The position numbers were made by a program, and so were the translations under genes. Below the pieces are notes generated by a model. The model was not told the DNA's origin. It did not search any database and saw nothing but the letters and a program-made list of their open reading frames with translations. A stretch of DNA of 64,000 bases, taken from Chryseobacterium limigenitum. Lineage in GTDB: Bacteria > Bacteroidota > Bacteroidia > Flavobacteriales > Weeksellaceae. This document shows positions 50,751 to 59,472 of the stretch, piece by piece (the stretch's first letter is position 1; every line of letters begins with the position of its first letter). Location: positions 186,001 to 250,000 of the forward strand of contig NZ_FPKW01000003.1 of assembly GCF_900114875.1 (NCBI RefSeq), written 5' to 3'.

Positions 50751-50798
50751 AAAGCCTTGTTTAATTATATTTAATTAAACAGGGCTTTATATTTTTTT
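50751..50798 (+). terminator. Strong terminator after the VIT1 gene
   Basis: 16-bp stem with one G-U pair: AAAGCCTTGTTTAATT (50751-50766) and AATTAAACAGGGCTTT (50773-50788), 6-nt loop, then ATATTTTTTT. It ends the long + strand block that starts at the haem-binding and thioredoxin-ApbE genes. Confidence 0.9.
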
Positions 50799-50960
50799 GG
50801 CTTAATTAGTTTTGCAATTTCAAACACCAATTCTGGCTGAAACACAGATCCCCAAGATAGCGAACGAAATTTTAATCAATATGTTACAAACCTCTGCCTA
50901 TTTTTTTTAGCTGATCAGGCGGAAGTCCATGGTTTTCGTTAGATTTTAATTGTGGTTTCT

Positions 50961-51680
50961 CTAATTTTTTCTTTTAATTTCTTTCATGAGATCCTCAAGA
51001 TAATCAGTTTGTACGTCTTGTATTTCCAACAGTTTTTTGTTCTGATTTACCAATAGATGGTCTATTTTTTCACTCAGTAATTTTATTTCTAATTCAGCTT
51101 TTAAATTGATTTTGTAATCGTGTTCTCCCCTCAGTCTATCCTTTTGTTCCTGTCTGTTTTGGCTCATCATAATAATCGGAGCCTGAATAGCAGCCAGACA
51201 TGAAAGAATGAGATTGAGTAAAATAAAGGGAAATGGATCAAAAGATTTTGTTAAAAACCAAATGTTAATCATCATCCATATTAGGATAAATGAAAAGAAT
51301 ACGATAATGAATGCCCAACTACCTCCAAATAAGGCAACTTTATCTGCAATTTTCTCTCCCAGAGTTAATTCTGCTTCAATTTCGTTTTGTATATTTTCTG
51401 ACAGAATGGAGTTGTTTTTAATAGCATCCAGAACGTCCAGGTCTATAATTGCCAGTTCACCTCTTTCTTGGGTTATTAAAGAAGTTAAATATAGCCGTCT
51501 GTATTTATTAAGCTCAATTAAAGAAATATAATGATCCTTTGAAAAGCCGGGAAAATCTGTTTTTAATAAATTAAAAACACCATCCCTGATGTCCAGACCT
51601 TGTATTTCTTCACCGGGTCCGATCTCTTTTTTGCTGATATAGCTTGTTTCCATTTTTTGATAACTATTTTGATCCTTCAA
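50961..51680 (-). CDS. DUF1003 membrane protein
   Basis: 239 residues, two membrane helices (about 119-140 and 148-166). The family core is ADKVALFGGSWAFIIVFFSF, then PFILLNLILSCLAAIQAPII, MMSQNRQEQKDRLR. The N-terminal 90 residues are polar and the C-terminus forms a coiled coil. DUF1003 proteins have no assigned function. It lies downstream of the BON gene on the same strand; a TATTTTTG box (complement of 51719-51726) provides it with its own possible promoter. Confidence 0.9.
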   Translation of the reverse strand: MKDQNSYQKMETSYISKKEIGPGEEIQGLDIRDGVFNLLKTDFPGFSKDHYISLIELNKYRRLYLTSLITQERGELAIIDLDVLDAIKNNSILSENIQNEIEAELTLGEKIADKVALFGGSWAFIIVFFSFILIWMMINIWFLTKSFDPFPFILLNLILSCLAAIQAPIIMMSQNRQEQKDRLRGEHDYKINLKAELEIKLLSEKIDHLLVNQNKKLLEIQDVQTDYLEDLMKEIKRKN

Positions 51681-51789
51681 AATTTAGCATTATTTTTTTT
51701 TTTTTGGCATTCCGGTCTCAAAAATACTTAACTGTAATTTTTCCGAAGGAGAGTGATGGAATTCAATGACACAGTCTTATGTTAATAGG

Positions 51790-52455
51790 CTATTTAGAAT
51801 ATTCATAATCAACAAATAAATTATTTTCCACATGTTGTATTCCCGGAGTTTTCCAAGCGATACGGCAGGCTTCCTCTTTTTGATGCCAGGAATTTACTGT
51901 CCCTGTTAAAGTCACTGTGGTGCCGGATACTTTGATATGGATATCACTGTCGTATACCACCCAGTTCATTTTCATTGCATTTTCAACATCTTTTTGCTTA
52001 ATCGCATCATGGATTTCTGATTTGATTTTAATATTATTGATGATGGCTTTCACTCCAGGAAGATAATGTATGGCATTTTTTGTCATTTCTCTCTGATAGT
52101 CCCACTGCATTTCTCCCTCTAAGGTTACCTGTCCGTCCTCAACAATCACTTTGATCATATTTTCAGGGATCAATGCATTTGATTTAAAAGCTTTTACAAT
52201 TTCATCGGCAACTTCAATATCGGTTTTTGATGTGGAGTTTGGAAATTTTACTTTAATATTTTCTACTAATACTTTTACCCCAATTACTTTTTTTGCAGCG
52301 TTTTCCGCCTCAACTTTTTTTGCATAGCTGTCAACGATTCCTGTAAGAGAAACTATACCATCCTTTGCAGTAACTCCAATTTCTGCAGCGTGTAACAGAG
52401 GTTCCCATGCAATGGCATCCTGAACATTTTTTTGTAGTTCGGCATTTGTTTTCAT
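51790..52455 (-). CDS. Triple BON-domain protein, copy 1
   Basis: 221 residues from the ATG at 52455; an ATG two codons earlier exists, but the paralogue at 58607 begins MKTNEELQ, matching this start. Three BON domains in tandem (about 5-70, 78-145, 150-219), each with a VxLxGxVxxxxxxxxA pattern: DGIVSLTGIVDSYAKK, DGQVTLEGEMQWDYQR, GTTVTLTGTVNSWHQK. There is no signal peptide, so unlike OsmY it should be cytoplasmic. Its promoter carries two TGAT-N4-ATCA boxes. Confidence 0.92.
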   Translation of the reverse strand: MKTNAELQKNVQDAIAWEPLLHAAEIGVTAKDGIVSLTGIVDSYAKKVEAENAAKKVIGVKVLVENIKVKFPNSTSKTDIEVADEIVKAFKSNALIPENMIKVIVEDGQVTLEGEMQWDYQREMTKNAIHYLPGVKAIINNIKIKSEIHDAIKQKDVENAMKMNWVVYDSDIHIKVSGTTVTLTGTVNSWHQKEEACRIAWKTPGIQHVENNLFVDYEYSK

Positions 52456-52473
52456 ACTCATTTATTTGTTATC

Positions 52474-52538
52474 CAAAATTCCAGAAACTTTGTAGAATAT
52501 ACTATGATATGCATCACGGCGAAACCTGATCCTGATCA
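52474..52538 (-). promoter_or_regulatory. Tandem FNR-like boxes and -7 box of BON copy 1
   Basis: Boxes TGATATGCATCA (52505-52516) and TGATCCTGATCA (52527-52538, within the perfect palindrome CCTGATC-CT-GATCAGG) are exactly 22 bp apart. On the minus strand GAATTTTG (complement of 52474-52481) starts 23 nt after the proximal box. The region lies between divergent genes, so the boxes could also affect the P-type ATPase gene, where a weaker TACATTCG (52566-52573) is the only candidate -7 box. Confidence 0.65.
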
Positions 52539-52612
52539 GGCATGTAAATTTATCTTCATAAGCCCTACATTCGGCTAAATAATGCTTATTTTTAATAACC
52601 TATTTATTTGAT

Positions 52613-55123
52613 ATGTCTCACAATATACCCGAAGGTCTTACAGGTCTTACCAACGATGAAGTAATAGCTTCCAGACAACAGTACGGATATAATCGGTTAG
52701 AGGTTGTCCAAAAGAACACATGGTTTGATTTGCTTATTAATGTTTTAAAAGAGCCGATGCTGATTCTGCTTATCATTATTGCATTTATTTATGTGATTAT
52801 AGGAGATTATGGGGAGGCAGCTTTTATGTTTGTGGCTCTTGTAGTTGTTACCGCTGTTTCTTTTTATCAGGATAACCGCAGTAAAAAAGCTTTAGAGGAG
52901 CTTGAAAAGTTGAATGAGCCATTAAGTACAGTTATCAGAAACTCTAAAATAGAAGAAATTCCTACGCATGATATTGTTGTAGGTGATTTATGCATTACCG
53001 AAGAGGGAAGAATTATTAATGCAGACGGAAAGATTCTTCACAGTAATGATTTTTCCGTTAATGAATCTTCTCTTACCGGGGAAAGTTTTTCAGTTTTTAA
53101 GGATAACAGATCAGAGGATAATCTTGTGTACAGTGGTACGGTAACGGTTTCGGGGCTAGCGGTTTTCAAGGTGCAGAAAATAGGCAAAGAAACGCGGGTT
53201 GGCAAAATTGGAGAATCAATACTGACTATAAAAGAACAAATTTCGCCATTGCAGATTCAGATTCGGAAGTTTGTAAAATGGATGGCCGTTATCGGGATCG
53301 TTATTTTTCTTATGGTCTGCATCTTCAGTTATATCAAAACCGGGGATCTTGTAACAAGTCTGCTTAGCGGATTAACACTTGCAATGTCGGTGCTTCCCGA
53401 AGAAATTCCCGTAGCATTTACAACTTTTATGGCATTAGGAGCCTGGAAACTTATGCGGGAAGGAATTATCATAAAACGCAGCAGCATTGTAGAAACTTTA
53501 GGAAGTACTACGGTTATCTGTACTGATAAAACCGGTACCATTACTGAAAACTCAATGCAACTGAAACATTTGTATAATTTCAAGTCCAACAGGACTTATG
53601 AAGAAAAAGAATTTAAAGCGGATGAGCTAACGGAACTCATCGATTATGCCATGTGGAGTAGTGAGCCGGTACCTTTTGATCCTATGGAAATCACCCTGCA
53701 CAAAATATATGAGGAAACTCAAAAAAATGAAGTAAGAAAAGAATATAAGATGTTTCACGAATATCCGCTTGAGGGCAAACCGCCCATGATGACTCATCTT
53801 TTTGAAAATCTCAATAAAGACAGGATTATTGCTGCCAAAGGAGCTCCGGAAGCTATTCTGAATGTTTCGCGACTTTCAGATGCTGAAAAAGAAAAGATTA
53901 GAAATGTTATCAAAACATTTGGACAGCAAGGCTACCGCGTTTTGGCAGTTGCGAAGTCTCATTTTGAAGGAAACAACTTTCCCGAAAAACAGCAGGATTT
54001 TGAATTTGAATTTTTAGGACTGACTGTCTTTTATGATCCTCCTAAAAAAGGAATTCATGAAGTGTTTCAAAATATTTATGATGCAGGTATTAAGGTAAAG
54101 GTAATAACAGGAGATAATGAAGATACAACCAATGCCATCGCAAAGCAGGCAGGAATTATTAATACCACTCCGGCCATCAATGGCAGTGAAATAATAAATA
54201 CTTCTGAAGGAGAATTAATGCAGATCTCGGAGCGTACTACTTTATTCACCCGGATGTTTCCGGATGCAAAGCTTGCCGTCGTTAATGCTTTAAAAAAGAA
54301 AGGCGAGGTGGTGGCGATGCTTGGAGATGGTGTAAACGACGGTCCTGCGCTAAAAGCCGCACATATTGGTGTGGCAATGGGAAATAAAGGCACAGAGATT
54401 GCCAAATCTGCTGCCGCATTGGTTATTACTAATGATGACTTAGAAAAGCTAATTGTCGGAATTGCTGCAGGAAGGAGAATTTATACCAATATTAAGAAAG
54501 CAGTTCAATATATTATTTCCATTCATATTCCCATTATACTTACAGTTTCTTTACCGTTGTTTCTGGGCTGGGTATTTCCTCAGATATTTACCCCGGTTCA
54601 TGTTATTTTTCTTGAATTGGTGATGGGGCCGACCTGTTCTATTGTATATGAAAATGAGCCAATGGAAAAGAACACGATGAAACGGCCTCCAAGAGCAATG
54701 GGAGATACTTTTTTAAGTTTGAACGAGCTGGGAATCAGTGTTGTTCAGGGATTGCTAATTACGCTTGGAGTTCTTTTTGTGTATCAATTTACGGTTCAAA
54801 ACGGAGGTGATGAAGAAAAAACAAGAACAATGGTGTTTACTACTTTAATTTTTGCAAACATATTGCTGAGCTTTACCAATCGGTCATTCTTTTACAGTAT
54901 AATAGAAACTTTCAGAAACCGTAATCCTTTACTGATTGGGATGTCTGCTCTGGTATTGGGGTTGCTGTTTTTAATATTATATGTAAAGCCTGTTTCTTTA
55001 TTCTTTAAAGTAACAGCTCTTACTATAAATGAGTTAGGAATTGCTCTTCTAATCGCAGCTGTTTCTGTTTTATGGTTTGAAATTTATAAGTTGGTAAAAA
55101 GAAAATGGAGAGTGAAAGTATAA
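52613..55123 (+). CDS. Cation-translocating P-type ATPase (P2-like)
   Basis: 836 residues with the domain order of P2-type ATPases: N-terminal cation ATPase domain (GLTNDEVIASRQQYGYN), actuator (NESSLTGES), phosphorylation site CTDKTGTITEN, nucleotide domain (KGAPE), hinge MLGDGVNDGPALKAA. M4 reads SVLPEEIPVAFTTF instead of the PEGLP of SERCA, and M6 reads FLELVMGPTCSIVYENEP, lacking the Asn and Asp that bind calcium. The transported ion is therefore uncertain, even though the overall resemblance is to Ca-ATPases. Divergent from the BON gene. Confidence 0.92.
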   Translation: MSHNIPEGLTGLTNDEVIASRQQYGYNRLEVVQKNTWFDLLINVLKEPMLILLIIIAFIYVIIGDYGEAAFMFVALVVVTAVSFYQDNRSKKALEELEKLNEPLSTVIRNSKIEEIPTHDIVVGDLCITEEGRIINADGKILHSNDFSVNESSLTGESFSVFKDNRSEDNLVYSGTVTVSGLAVFKVQKIGKETRVGKIGESILTIKEQISPLQIQIRKFVKWMAVIGIVIFLMVCIFSYIKTGDLVTSLLSGLTLAMSVLPEEIPVAFTTFMALGAWKLMREGIIIKRSSIVETLGSTTVICTDKTGTITENSMQLKHLYNFKSNRTYEEKEFKADELTELIDYAMWSSEPVPFDPMEITLHKIYEETQKNEVRKEYKMFHEYPLEGKPPMMTHLFENLNKDRIIAAKGAPEAILNVSRLSDAEKEKIRNVIKTFGQQGYRVLAVAKSHFEGNNFPEKQQDFEFEFLGLTVFYDPPKKGIHEVFQNIYDAGIKVKVITGDNEDTTNAIAKQAGIINTTPAINGSEIINTSEGELMQISERTTLFTRMFPDAKLAVVNALKKKGEVVAMLGDGVNDGPALKAAHIGVAMGNKGTEIAKSAAALVITNDDLEKLIVGIAAGRRIYTNIKKAVQYIISIHIPIILTVSLPLFLGWVFPQIFTPVHVIFLELVMGPTCSIVYENEPMEKNTMKRPPRAMGDTFLSLNELGISVVQGLLITLGVLFVYQFTVQNGGDEEKTRTMVFTTLIFANILLSFTNRSFFYSIIETFRNRNPLLIGMSALVLGLLFLILYVKPVSLFFKVTALTINELGIALLIAAVSVLWFEIYKLVKRKWRVKV

Positions 55124-55227
55124 AATAAGGATATGGAGAAGCTTCATCGATCTGTATCAATGAAATCAAACCTAAAATAAAGAAAAAGTTCAATTTTCAG
55201 GAATGATTAATATTTGATATCAAACCA

Positions 55228-56286
55228 TTATTTTTTCTCTTTTTTAGCTTCTTTTTTCTTTTTATTAAAATATCCTCTTAACAGAAAATTATTCTTAGCG
55301 GCGGCTTCTATCTCTTTCAGGTCTACGGCTCCTTTTTCTATATTAATGATTGTTGAATCCACAGATCTTCCAAGTTTAGGATTGTTAATGAGCTTAGATA
55401 AAACATTCTCGTCATTATTTATTTTTGATGTAAATTTTATAAAATCATCAGAGCTTTTTTCAAGATTGCGGACTGTTTTATCTAGTGACATTGCCAGCGT
55501 ATCGTTGGAAGATAATTGGGAGAGTATATTATTCTTATCATTGAGTTTTGAAGTGAAAAGAGTTATCTCACCGGTGCTTTTCTGTAGGTTAGAAATACTT
55601 TTTTCTATATTATCCGCCCATTTAGTATCGGTAAATATTTTTGCGGCAGTTCCGTTTTTATCATTCATTTTCGATGTAAATTGTGCCAGTTCTTTGGAAC
55701 TCATTTGCAGATTTTCTACTGTCTTGTCTATTCTGGCAGCAAAATCCTTATTGGTCATTATTTTTGTCAGCAGGCTATTCTTATTATTCATTTTTGCACT
55801 GAACTCAACAAGCTGATCGGTAATTGCTTTTGTATTATCAGCACTTTTTTTTACACTCGAAAAAATGTCATCTATTTCGATTGTTTTATAAGAGACAATC
55901 ATATCATTATCCTTCACTGTGGTAGTAGAAGCCATACCCGGAGAGATAATAAGAACTTTATCACCCATTAATCCGTCCGAGGCTATACTGGCAACAGCAT
56001 CGGTTTTTATATATTTCTGAACATCCTCTTTAATTAATAACTTGACCAGAACCAATGAATCTGAGACAAAATCTATTTTACTGACTGTTCCGATATTAAT
56101 ACCGGATAGACGTACGGTACTGCCTTGCTTCAGCCCGCTTACATTTTTAAATTCTGAACGCAACACGAAATTAGAACCAAATAAGTTTCTGTTGACACCA
56201 ATAAAATAGATGGCAGTTATAAAAAGAAGAATGCCTGCTGTGACAAAAACTCCCAATTTCCAGTTGTTTGATGATTCATTACTCAT
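55228..56286 (-). CDS. MlaD/MCE-family lipid transport protein with 41-residue repeats
   Basis: 352 residues. One membrane helix (about 10-29), one MCE domain (about 38-133, EFKNVSGLKQGSTVRLSGIN), then four tandem repeats of exactly 41 residues anchored on FSAKMNNKN (162), FTSKMNDKN (203), FTSKLNDKN (244) and FTSKINNDEN (285). A Lys-rich tail (KKKKEAKKEKK) ends the protein. It is the substrate-binding subunit of the Mla-type ABC system encoded directly upstream (mlaE, mlaF). The repeats probably form an extended helical stalk across the periplasm (inference). Confidence 0.92.
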   Translation of the reverse strand: MSNESSNNWKLGVFVTAGILLFITAIYFIGVNRNLFGSNFVLRSEFKNVSGLKQGSTVRLSGINIGTVSKIDFVSDSLVLVKLLIKEDVQKYIKTDAVASIASDGLMGDKVLIISPGMASTTTVKDNDMIVSYKTIEIDDIFSSVKKSADNTKAITDQLVEFSAKMNNKNSLLTKIMTNKDFAARIDKTVENLQMSSKELAQFTSKMNDKNGTAAKIFTDTKWADNIEKSISNLQKSTGEITLFTSKLNDKNNILSQLSSNDTLAMSLDKTVRNLEKSSDDFIKFTSKINNDENVLSKLINNPKLGRSVDSTIINIEKGAVDLKEIEAAAKNNFLLRGYFNKKKKEAKKEKK

Positions 56287-56297
56287 GGCTGTTTTGT

Positions 56298-57077
56298 TTA
56301 TTTTTTAAAAAAAGATTTTACCCAATTATCGGTGTTGTTTTCTATGTCATTATAACTGCCTTCAGCTTTAATGATGCCATCTTTCAGGACTATGATCCTG
56401 TCACTGGTGTACTTTGCACAGATCAGATCGTGGGTTATGATAATAGAGGCTGTATTGTATTTAATTTTAATATTTCGGATAAGATCAATTATCTCACGAG
56501 CTGTAATAGGATCTAATCCTCCTGTCGGCTCATCATAAATGATAATTTCCGGTTTAATGATTAATGCTCTAGCCAGCCCTATTCTTTTTCTCATTCCGCC
56601 GGAAAGTTCTGCCGGCAATTGATCAATGGCTTCTTCCAGTCCTACGTTTTGCAATGCTTCTATAACTGCAGATTCCATTTCCTGATCCGTGAGATTCTTT
56701 TTATTATGCTGTAATGTAAAAATTAAATTTTCTCTGACTGTCATGGAGTCATATAAAGCTCCGTTTTGAAATAGAAAGCCAATCTTCATCCGTATCCGGT
56801 TAAGCTCATCTTCACTAAGTTTTGTGATATCTTTTCCCTTGATGATTATTTCTCCTTTGTCAACCTTAGTGAGTCCGACGAGGCATTTCACAGCGACAGA
56901 CTTACCTGAACCTGATCTTCCTAATATGATAAGATTTTCTCCTTTGTCAATGGTAAAGCTTATGCCGTTCAAAACCTTGTTGCTTCCATAAGATTTATAA
57001 ACATTTTTAAACTCTATTAATGGGGCAACAGCTGCCGGATGGCCATTTCGGATTGTAAAGTTTTCAGTAATTTTCAT
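56298..57077 (-). CDS. Mla-type ABC transporter ATP-binding protein
   Basis: 259-residue ABC ATPase. Walker A ILGRSGSGKSVAVKC, Q-loop GFLFQNGALYDSMTV, signature LSGGMRKRIGLARAL, Walker B IIIYDEPTGGLDP, H-loop ITHD. The GALFD-like segment after the Q-loop is typical of MlaF/Ttg2A. Its ATG shares one base with the mlaE stop (TAATG). It energises lipid movement between membranes with the MlaE permease and MlaD. Confidence 0.94.
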   Translation of the reverse strand: MKITENFTIRNGHPAAVAPLIEFKNVYKSYGSNKVLNGISFTIDKGENLIILGRSGSGKSVAVKCLVGLTKVDKGEIIIKGKDITKLSEDELNRIRMKIGFLFQNGALYDSMTVRENLIFTLQHNKKNLTDQEMESAVIEALQNVGLEEAIDQLPAELSGGMRKRIGLARALIIKPEIIIYDEPTGGLDPITAREIIDLIRNIKIKYNTASIIITHDLICAKYTSDRIIVLKDGIIKAEGSYNDIENNTDNWVKSFFKK

Positions 57078-57841
57078 TATAGTTCAAAAAATAGATCGGT
57101 TACCTGTACTGCTATCAAATCAATGATAAATATCATAAGTGAGGCTAAAACAACGGCTGAATTTGCTGCTGTTCCTACACTTTTTGTCCCGCCTGAAGCA
57201 TTAAATCCTTCATAGCATCCGATAATCCCGATAAAGAAACCGAAGAAAAAGGTTTTTATAATAGCCGGAAATATGTCTACATATTCCAGAGATTCAAAAA
57301 CATGAGAAAGATAATGCTCTAAATTACTTTCGCTGTGCATATTGAGTCCAATGAAACCGCCTATTATTCCGATCAGATCAGTGTAAATTACCAAGAGAGG
57401 GATCATTAATGTTGTAGCCAGGGTTCTGCTTACCACGAGATAGCGATAGGGATTGATAGCAGATACTTCCATGGCATCAATTTGTTCGGTGACTTTCATA
57501 GAACCCAATTCTGCTCCAATACCTGATGAGACTCTTCCTGCACAGATCAATGCTGTAATTACAGGGGCGATTTCTCTTATTAAAGACAAAGAAACCATGC
57601 TTGGTATTAAGGACTCGGCTCCAAATCTTGCCATCGTAGGGCGTGATTGAATGGTGAGTACAAGTCCCATAATAAAGCCTGTTATCGTTACCAGCGGTAA
57701 TGACTGGTAGCCAACAATAAAGCATTGTCGTATAAACTCTTTAAACTCGAACCCCGGTTTAAAAATTTCTTTAAAAAAACGGATTGAGAATGAAGTTATA
57801 CTACCTGCCAGAGTAAGTTTTTTATTAAAATAGCTTTCCAC
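57077..57841 (-). CDS. MlaE-type ABC transporter permease
   Basis: 254 residues, five or six membrane helices. The family core runs QSLPLVTITGFIMGLVLTIQ, LIREIAPVITALICAGRVSS, GAELGSMKVTEQIDAMEVSA, the conserved coupling region that contacts the ATPase. First of three overlapping or closely spaced Mla genes on the minus strand. It lies 103 bp after BON copy 2 and may be read from the same promoter at 59.5 kb. Confidence 0.94.
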   Translation of the reverse strand: MESYFNKKLTLAGSITSFSIRFFKEIFKPGFEFKEFIRQCFIVGYQSLPLVTITGFIMGLVLTIQSRPTMARFGAESLIPSMVSLSLIREIAPVITALICAGRVSSGIGAELGSMKVTEQIDAMEVSAINPYRYLVVSRTLATTLMIPLLVIYTDLIGIIGGFIGLNMHSESNLEHYLSHVFESLEYVDIFPAIIKTFFFGFFIGIIGCYEGFNASGGTKSVGTAANSAVVLASLMIFIIDLIAVQVTDLFFEL

Positions 57842-57944
57842 GATATGATGTTTATATATTCAGATTGTCCATTTTTTCTGTAGCAATATTCTCAGCTGAT
57901 AAGTGAAAATTTATAGCCTGAAACTTTTAGTAACTGGAGAAGAA

Positions 57945-58607
57945 TTATAGATTGTACTCATAATCTACTTTTAATTCATTTTTGACTCGCTGTATGCCCG
58001 GTGTTTTCCAGACAATACGTTCTGCTTCTTCTCTTTGTTGCCAGGTGTGTACTGTCCCGGTTAATGTCACTGTTGTTCCTGATACTGATACATTAATATC
58101 ACTATCATCAATTGCGCTTCTTTTAAGTGCTTTTTTAATATCACTTTTTTCAACGGTGTTTTGGATTTCGGGATTGATGATGATATTATTATAAATACCC
58201 TTAACTCCCGGAAGATATCTTACGGCATTTTCTGTAATCTCACTTAAATAGTTCCAGGCTACTTCACCATCCAGATCCACCCATCCTCTTTCTACTTTTG
58301 CAGTTACTTTTTCTTCTGGAATAAAGGAGTTTGATTTGAATGCGGCAATAATCTCTTTGCCTATTTCAAGATCAGTTTTTACCCGTGGATCGGGTAATTT
58401 TACTTCGATATTCTCTATCAGTACTCTTACTCCCAAAACATTTTTTGCGGTATGTTCAGCCTGTATTTTTTTTGCGTAATTGTCAACAGTACCCGTTAAT
58501 GAAACAATCCCGTCTTTTACAATAACTCCAATTTCTGCTGATTGCAATAGAGGCTCCCATTGAATGGCGTCCTGAACATCTTTTTGTAATTCTTCATTTG
58601 TTTTCAT
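57945..58607 (-). CDS. Triple BON-domain protein, copy 2
   Basis: 220 residues, paralogue of the 52455 gene over its whole length (MKTNEELQKDVQDAIQWEPL; EAERIVWKTPGIQRVKNELK). It has three BON domains and no signal peptide, so a cytoplasmic role is likely. The middle BON domain is the most diverged between the copies (GWVDLDGEVAWNYLSE here). The gene lies between the glycosidase-like remnant and mlaE. Confidence 0.92.
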   Translation of the reverse strand: MKTNEELQKDVQDAIQWEPLLQSAEIGVIVKDGIVSLTGTVDNYAKKIQAEHTAKNVLGVRVLIENIEVKLPDPRVKTDLEIGKEIIAAFKSNSFIPEEKVTAKVERGWVDLDGEVAWNYLSEITENAVRYLPGVKGIYNNIIINPEIQNTVEKSDIKKALKRSAIDDSDINVSVSGTTVTLTGTVHTWQQREEAERIVWKTPGIQRVKNELKVDYEYNL

Positions 58608-58641
58608 TTCTTATTTTTTTTTTGTAATTAAAAAATTCTAA

Positions 58642-58761
58642 TCAGCTACGTACTTTCGTATCATGATTTTCACGTAGGCCGGCCGGATTCAAAACTCCTG
58701 GGCTTTCAAATCCATGATTGGTTTTTCCCGGGATGATACCTTCTTTTTTTACATTGATCAT
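58642..58761 (-). pseudogene. 39-codon remnant resembling the start of a GH130-type glycosidase
   Basis: On the minus strand an ATG at 58761 opens MINVKKEGIIPGKTNHGFES then PGVLNPAGLRENHDTKVRS and a stop. The pattern 'VKKEGIILxxTxxxFExxGVLNPAVIxE' is, as I recall, the N-terminus of GH130-like phosphorylases/glycosidases of Bacteroidota, which run to over 300 residues. Here the frame ends after 39 codons and nothing downstream continues the homology before BON copy 2, so I read it as a remnant. It may instead be a genuine small peptide. Confidence 0.4.
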
Positions 58762-58788
58762 GGCGGGTGTTACTTTATTTTGTATTAA

Positions 58789-59418
58789 TTATTTTTCAAT
58801 AAATCCCTCCTGTTGCATTTTATTACGGAGAGTGCGGGCAATTTCGTTCGTTAGTCTTTTTACTCCCTTCGGATCATATGTTTCTGTAATTCCTGACCAT
58901 ATTATTTTATCATCCTGAATAGAATAGATAATAGTTTCAATAATGAATTTTTTGGTGATGGTATAATTGCCGGGAATATTGTAATACATCCAGTTTCTGT
59001 AATAGTAGGTAATGAAGTCCTCATAATACATTGGATACATGTAATATTGCTGGGGAGTATACACCTTTTCTTTATCCACATCTATCAAACGCATAGTGAC
59101 GGCAGCATCAAAGCTGTCTTTCTTTATTTTATTCCTGAGAGCCTGTTCGTCTTTCCTGTTAAAATTTTCATCCAGATAACTGTAAGAGGTAATACCCTTT
59201 CCATGGAGGTATTTTACCATTTCATCTTCGGCGCTTCGGCGATTGGTTTCGTTTCTCAATAAGGCTACTACTAATACTTTTTTCCAATCTGAAGCATGAA
59301 TTTGTTTCGCAGGATCTCTCCAGCTGCTGACTATGCTGGTTGAACTGCAGGAATTTGCAAATACTGTTAAAGAAAATACAGTAAAAAGGATAAGCTTATG
59401 ATATTGTAATTTTTTCAT
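58789..59418 (-). CDS. Lipoprotein of unknown function
   Basis: 209 residues. The lipobox FANSC puts the lipidated cysteine at 24. The mature part starts SSTSIVSSWRDPAKQ, then VLVVALLRNETNRRSAEDEM, a Tyr-rich segment (PQQYYMYPMYYEDFITYYYR) and IIYSIQDDKIIWSGITET with a C-terminal helical end. The order resembles DUF4136-type lipoproteins, which I cannot confirm. It is the first gene read from the tandem FNR-like boxes at 59504-59537 and probably leads the BON-Mla group. Confidence 0.75.
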   Translation of the reverse strand: MKKLQYHKLILFTVFSLTVFANSCSSTSIVSSWRDPAKQIHASDWKKVLVVALLRNETNRRSAEDEMVKYLHGKGITSYSYLDENFNRKDEQALRNKIKKDSFDAAVTMRLIDVDKEKVYTPQQYYMYPMYYEDFITYYYRNWMYYNIPGNYTITKKFIIETIIYSIQDDKIIWSGITETYDPKGVKRLTNEIARTLRNKMQQEGFIEK

Positions 59419-59472
59419 GTTATTATTTCTTTATTAGATTGTTAGCTTAATCATGATAGAAATTAAGCTATC

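Noticed and set aside
51719-51765. TGATGGAATTCA upstream of DUF1003
   Set aside because: The second half-site is TTCA rather than RTCA, and the distance to the TATTTTTG box is 27 nt rather than 23, so it is not counted as a regulon member.
52527-52573. Activation of the P-type ATPase by the tandem boxes
   Set aside because: The nearest -7-like sequence, TACATTCG, is 27 nt from the box and imperfect; the spacing rule seen at the other five promoters is not met.
55214-55816. 200-codon + strand ORF opposite mlaD
   Set aside because: A Leu/Phe/Ser-rich shadow produced by the repeated MlaD coding sequence on the other strand; the hydrophobicity is an artefact of the repeats.
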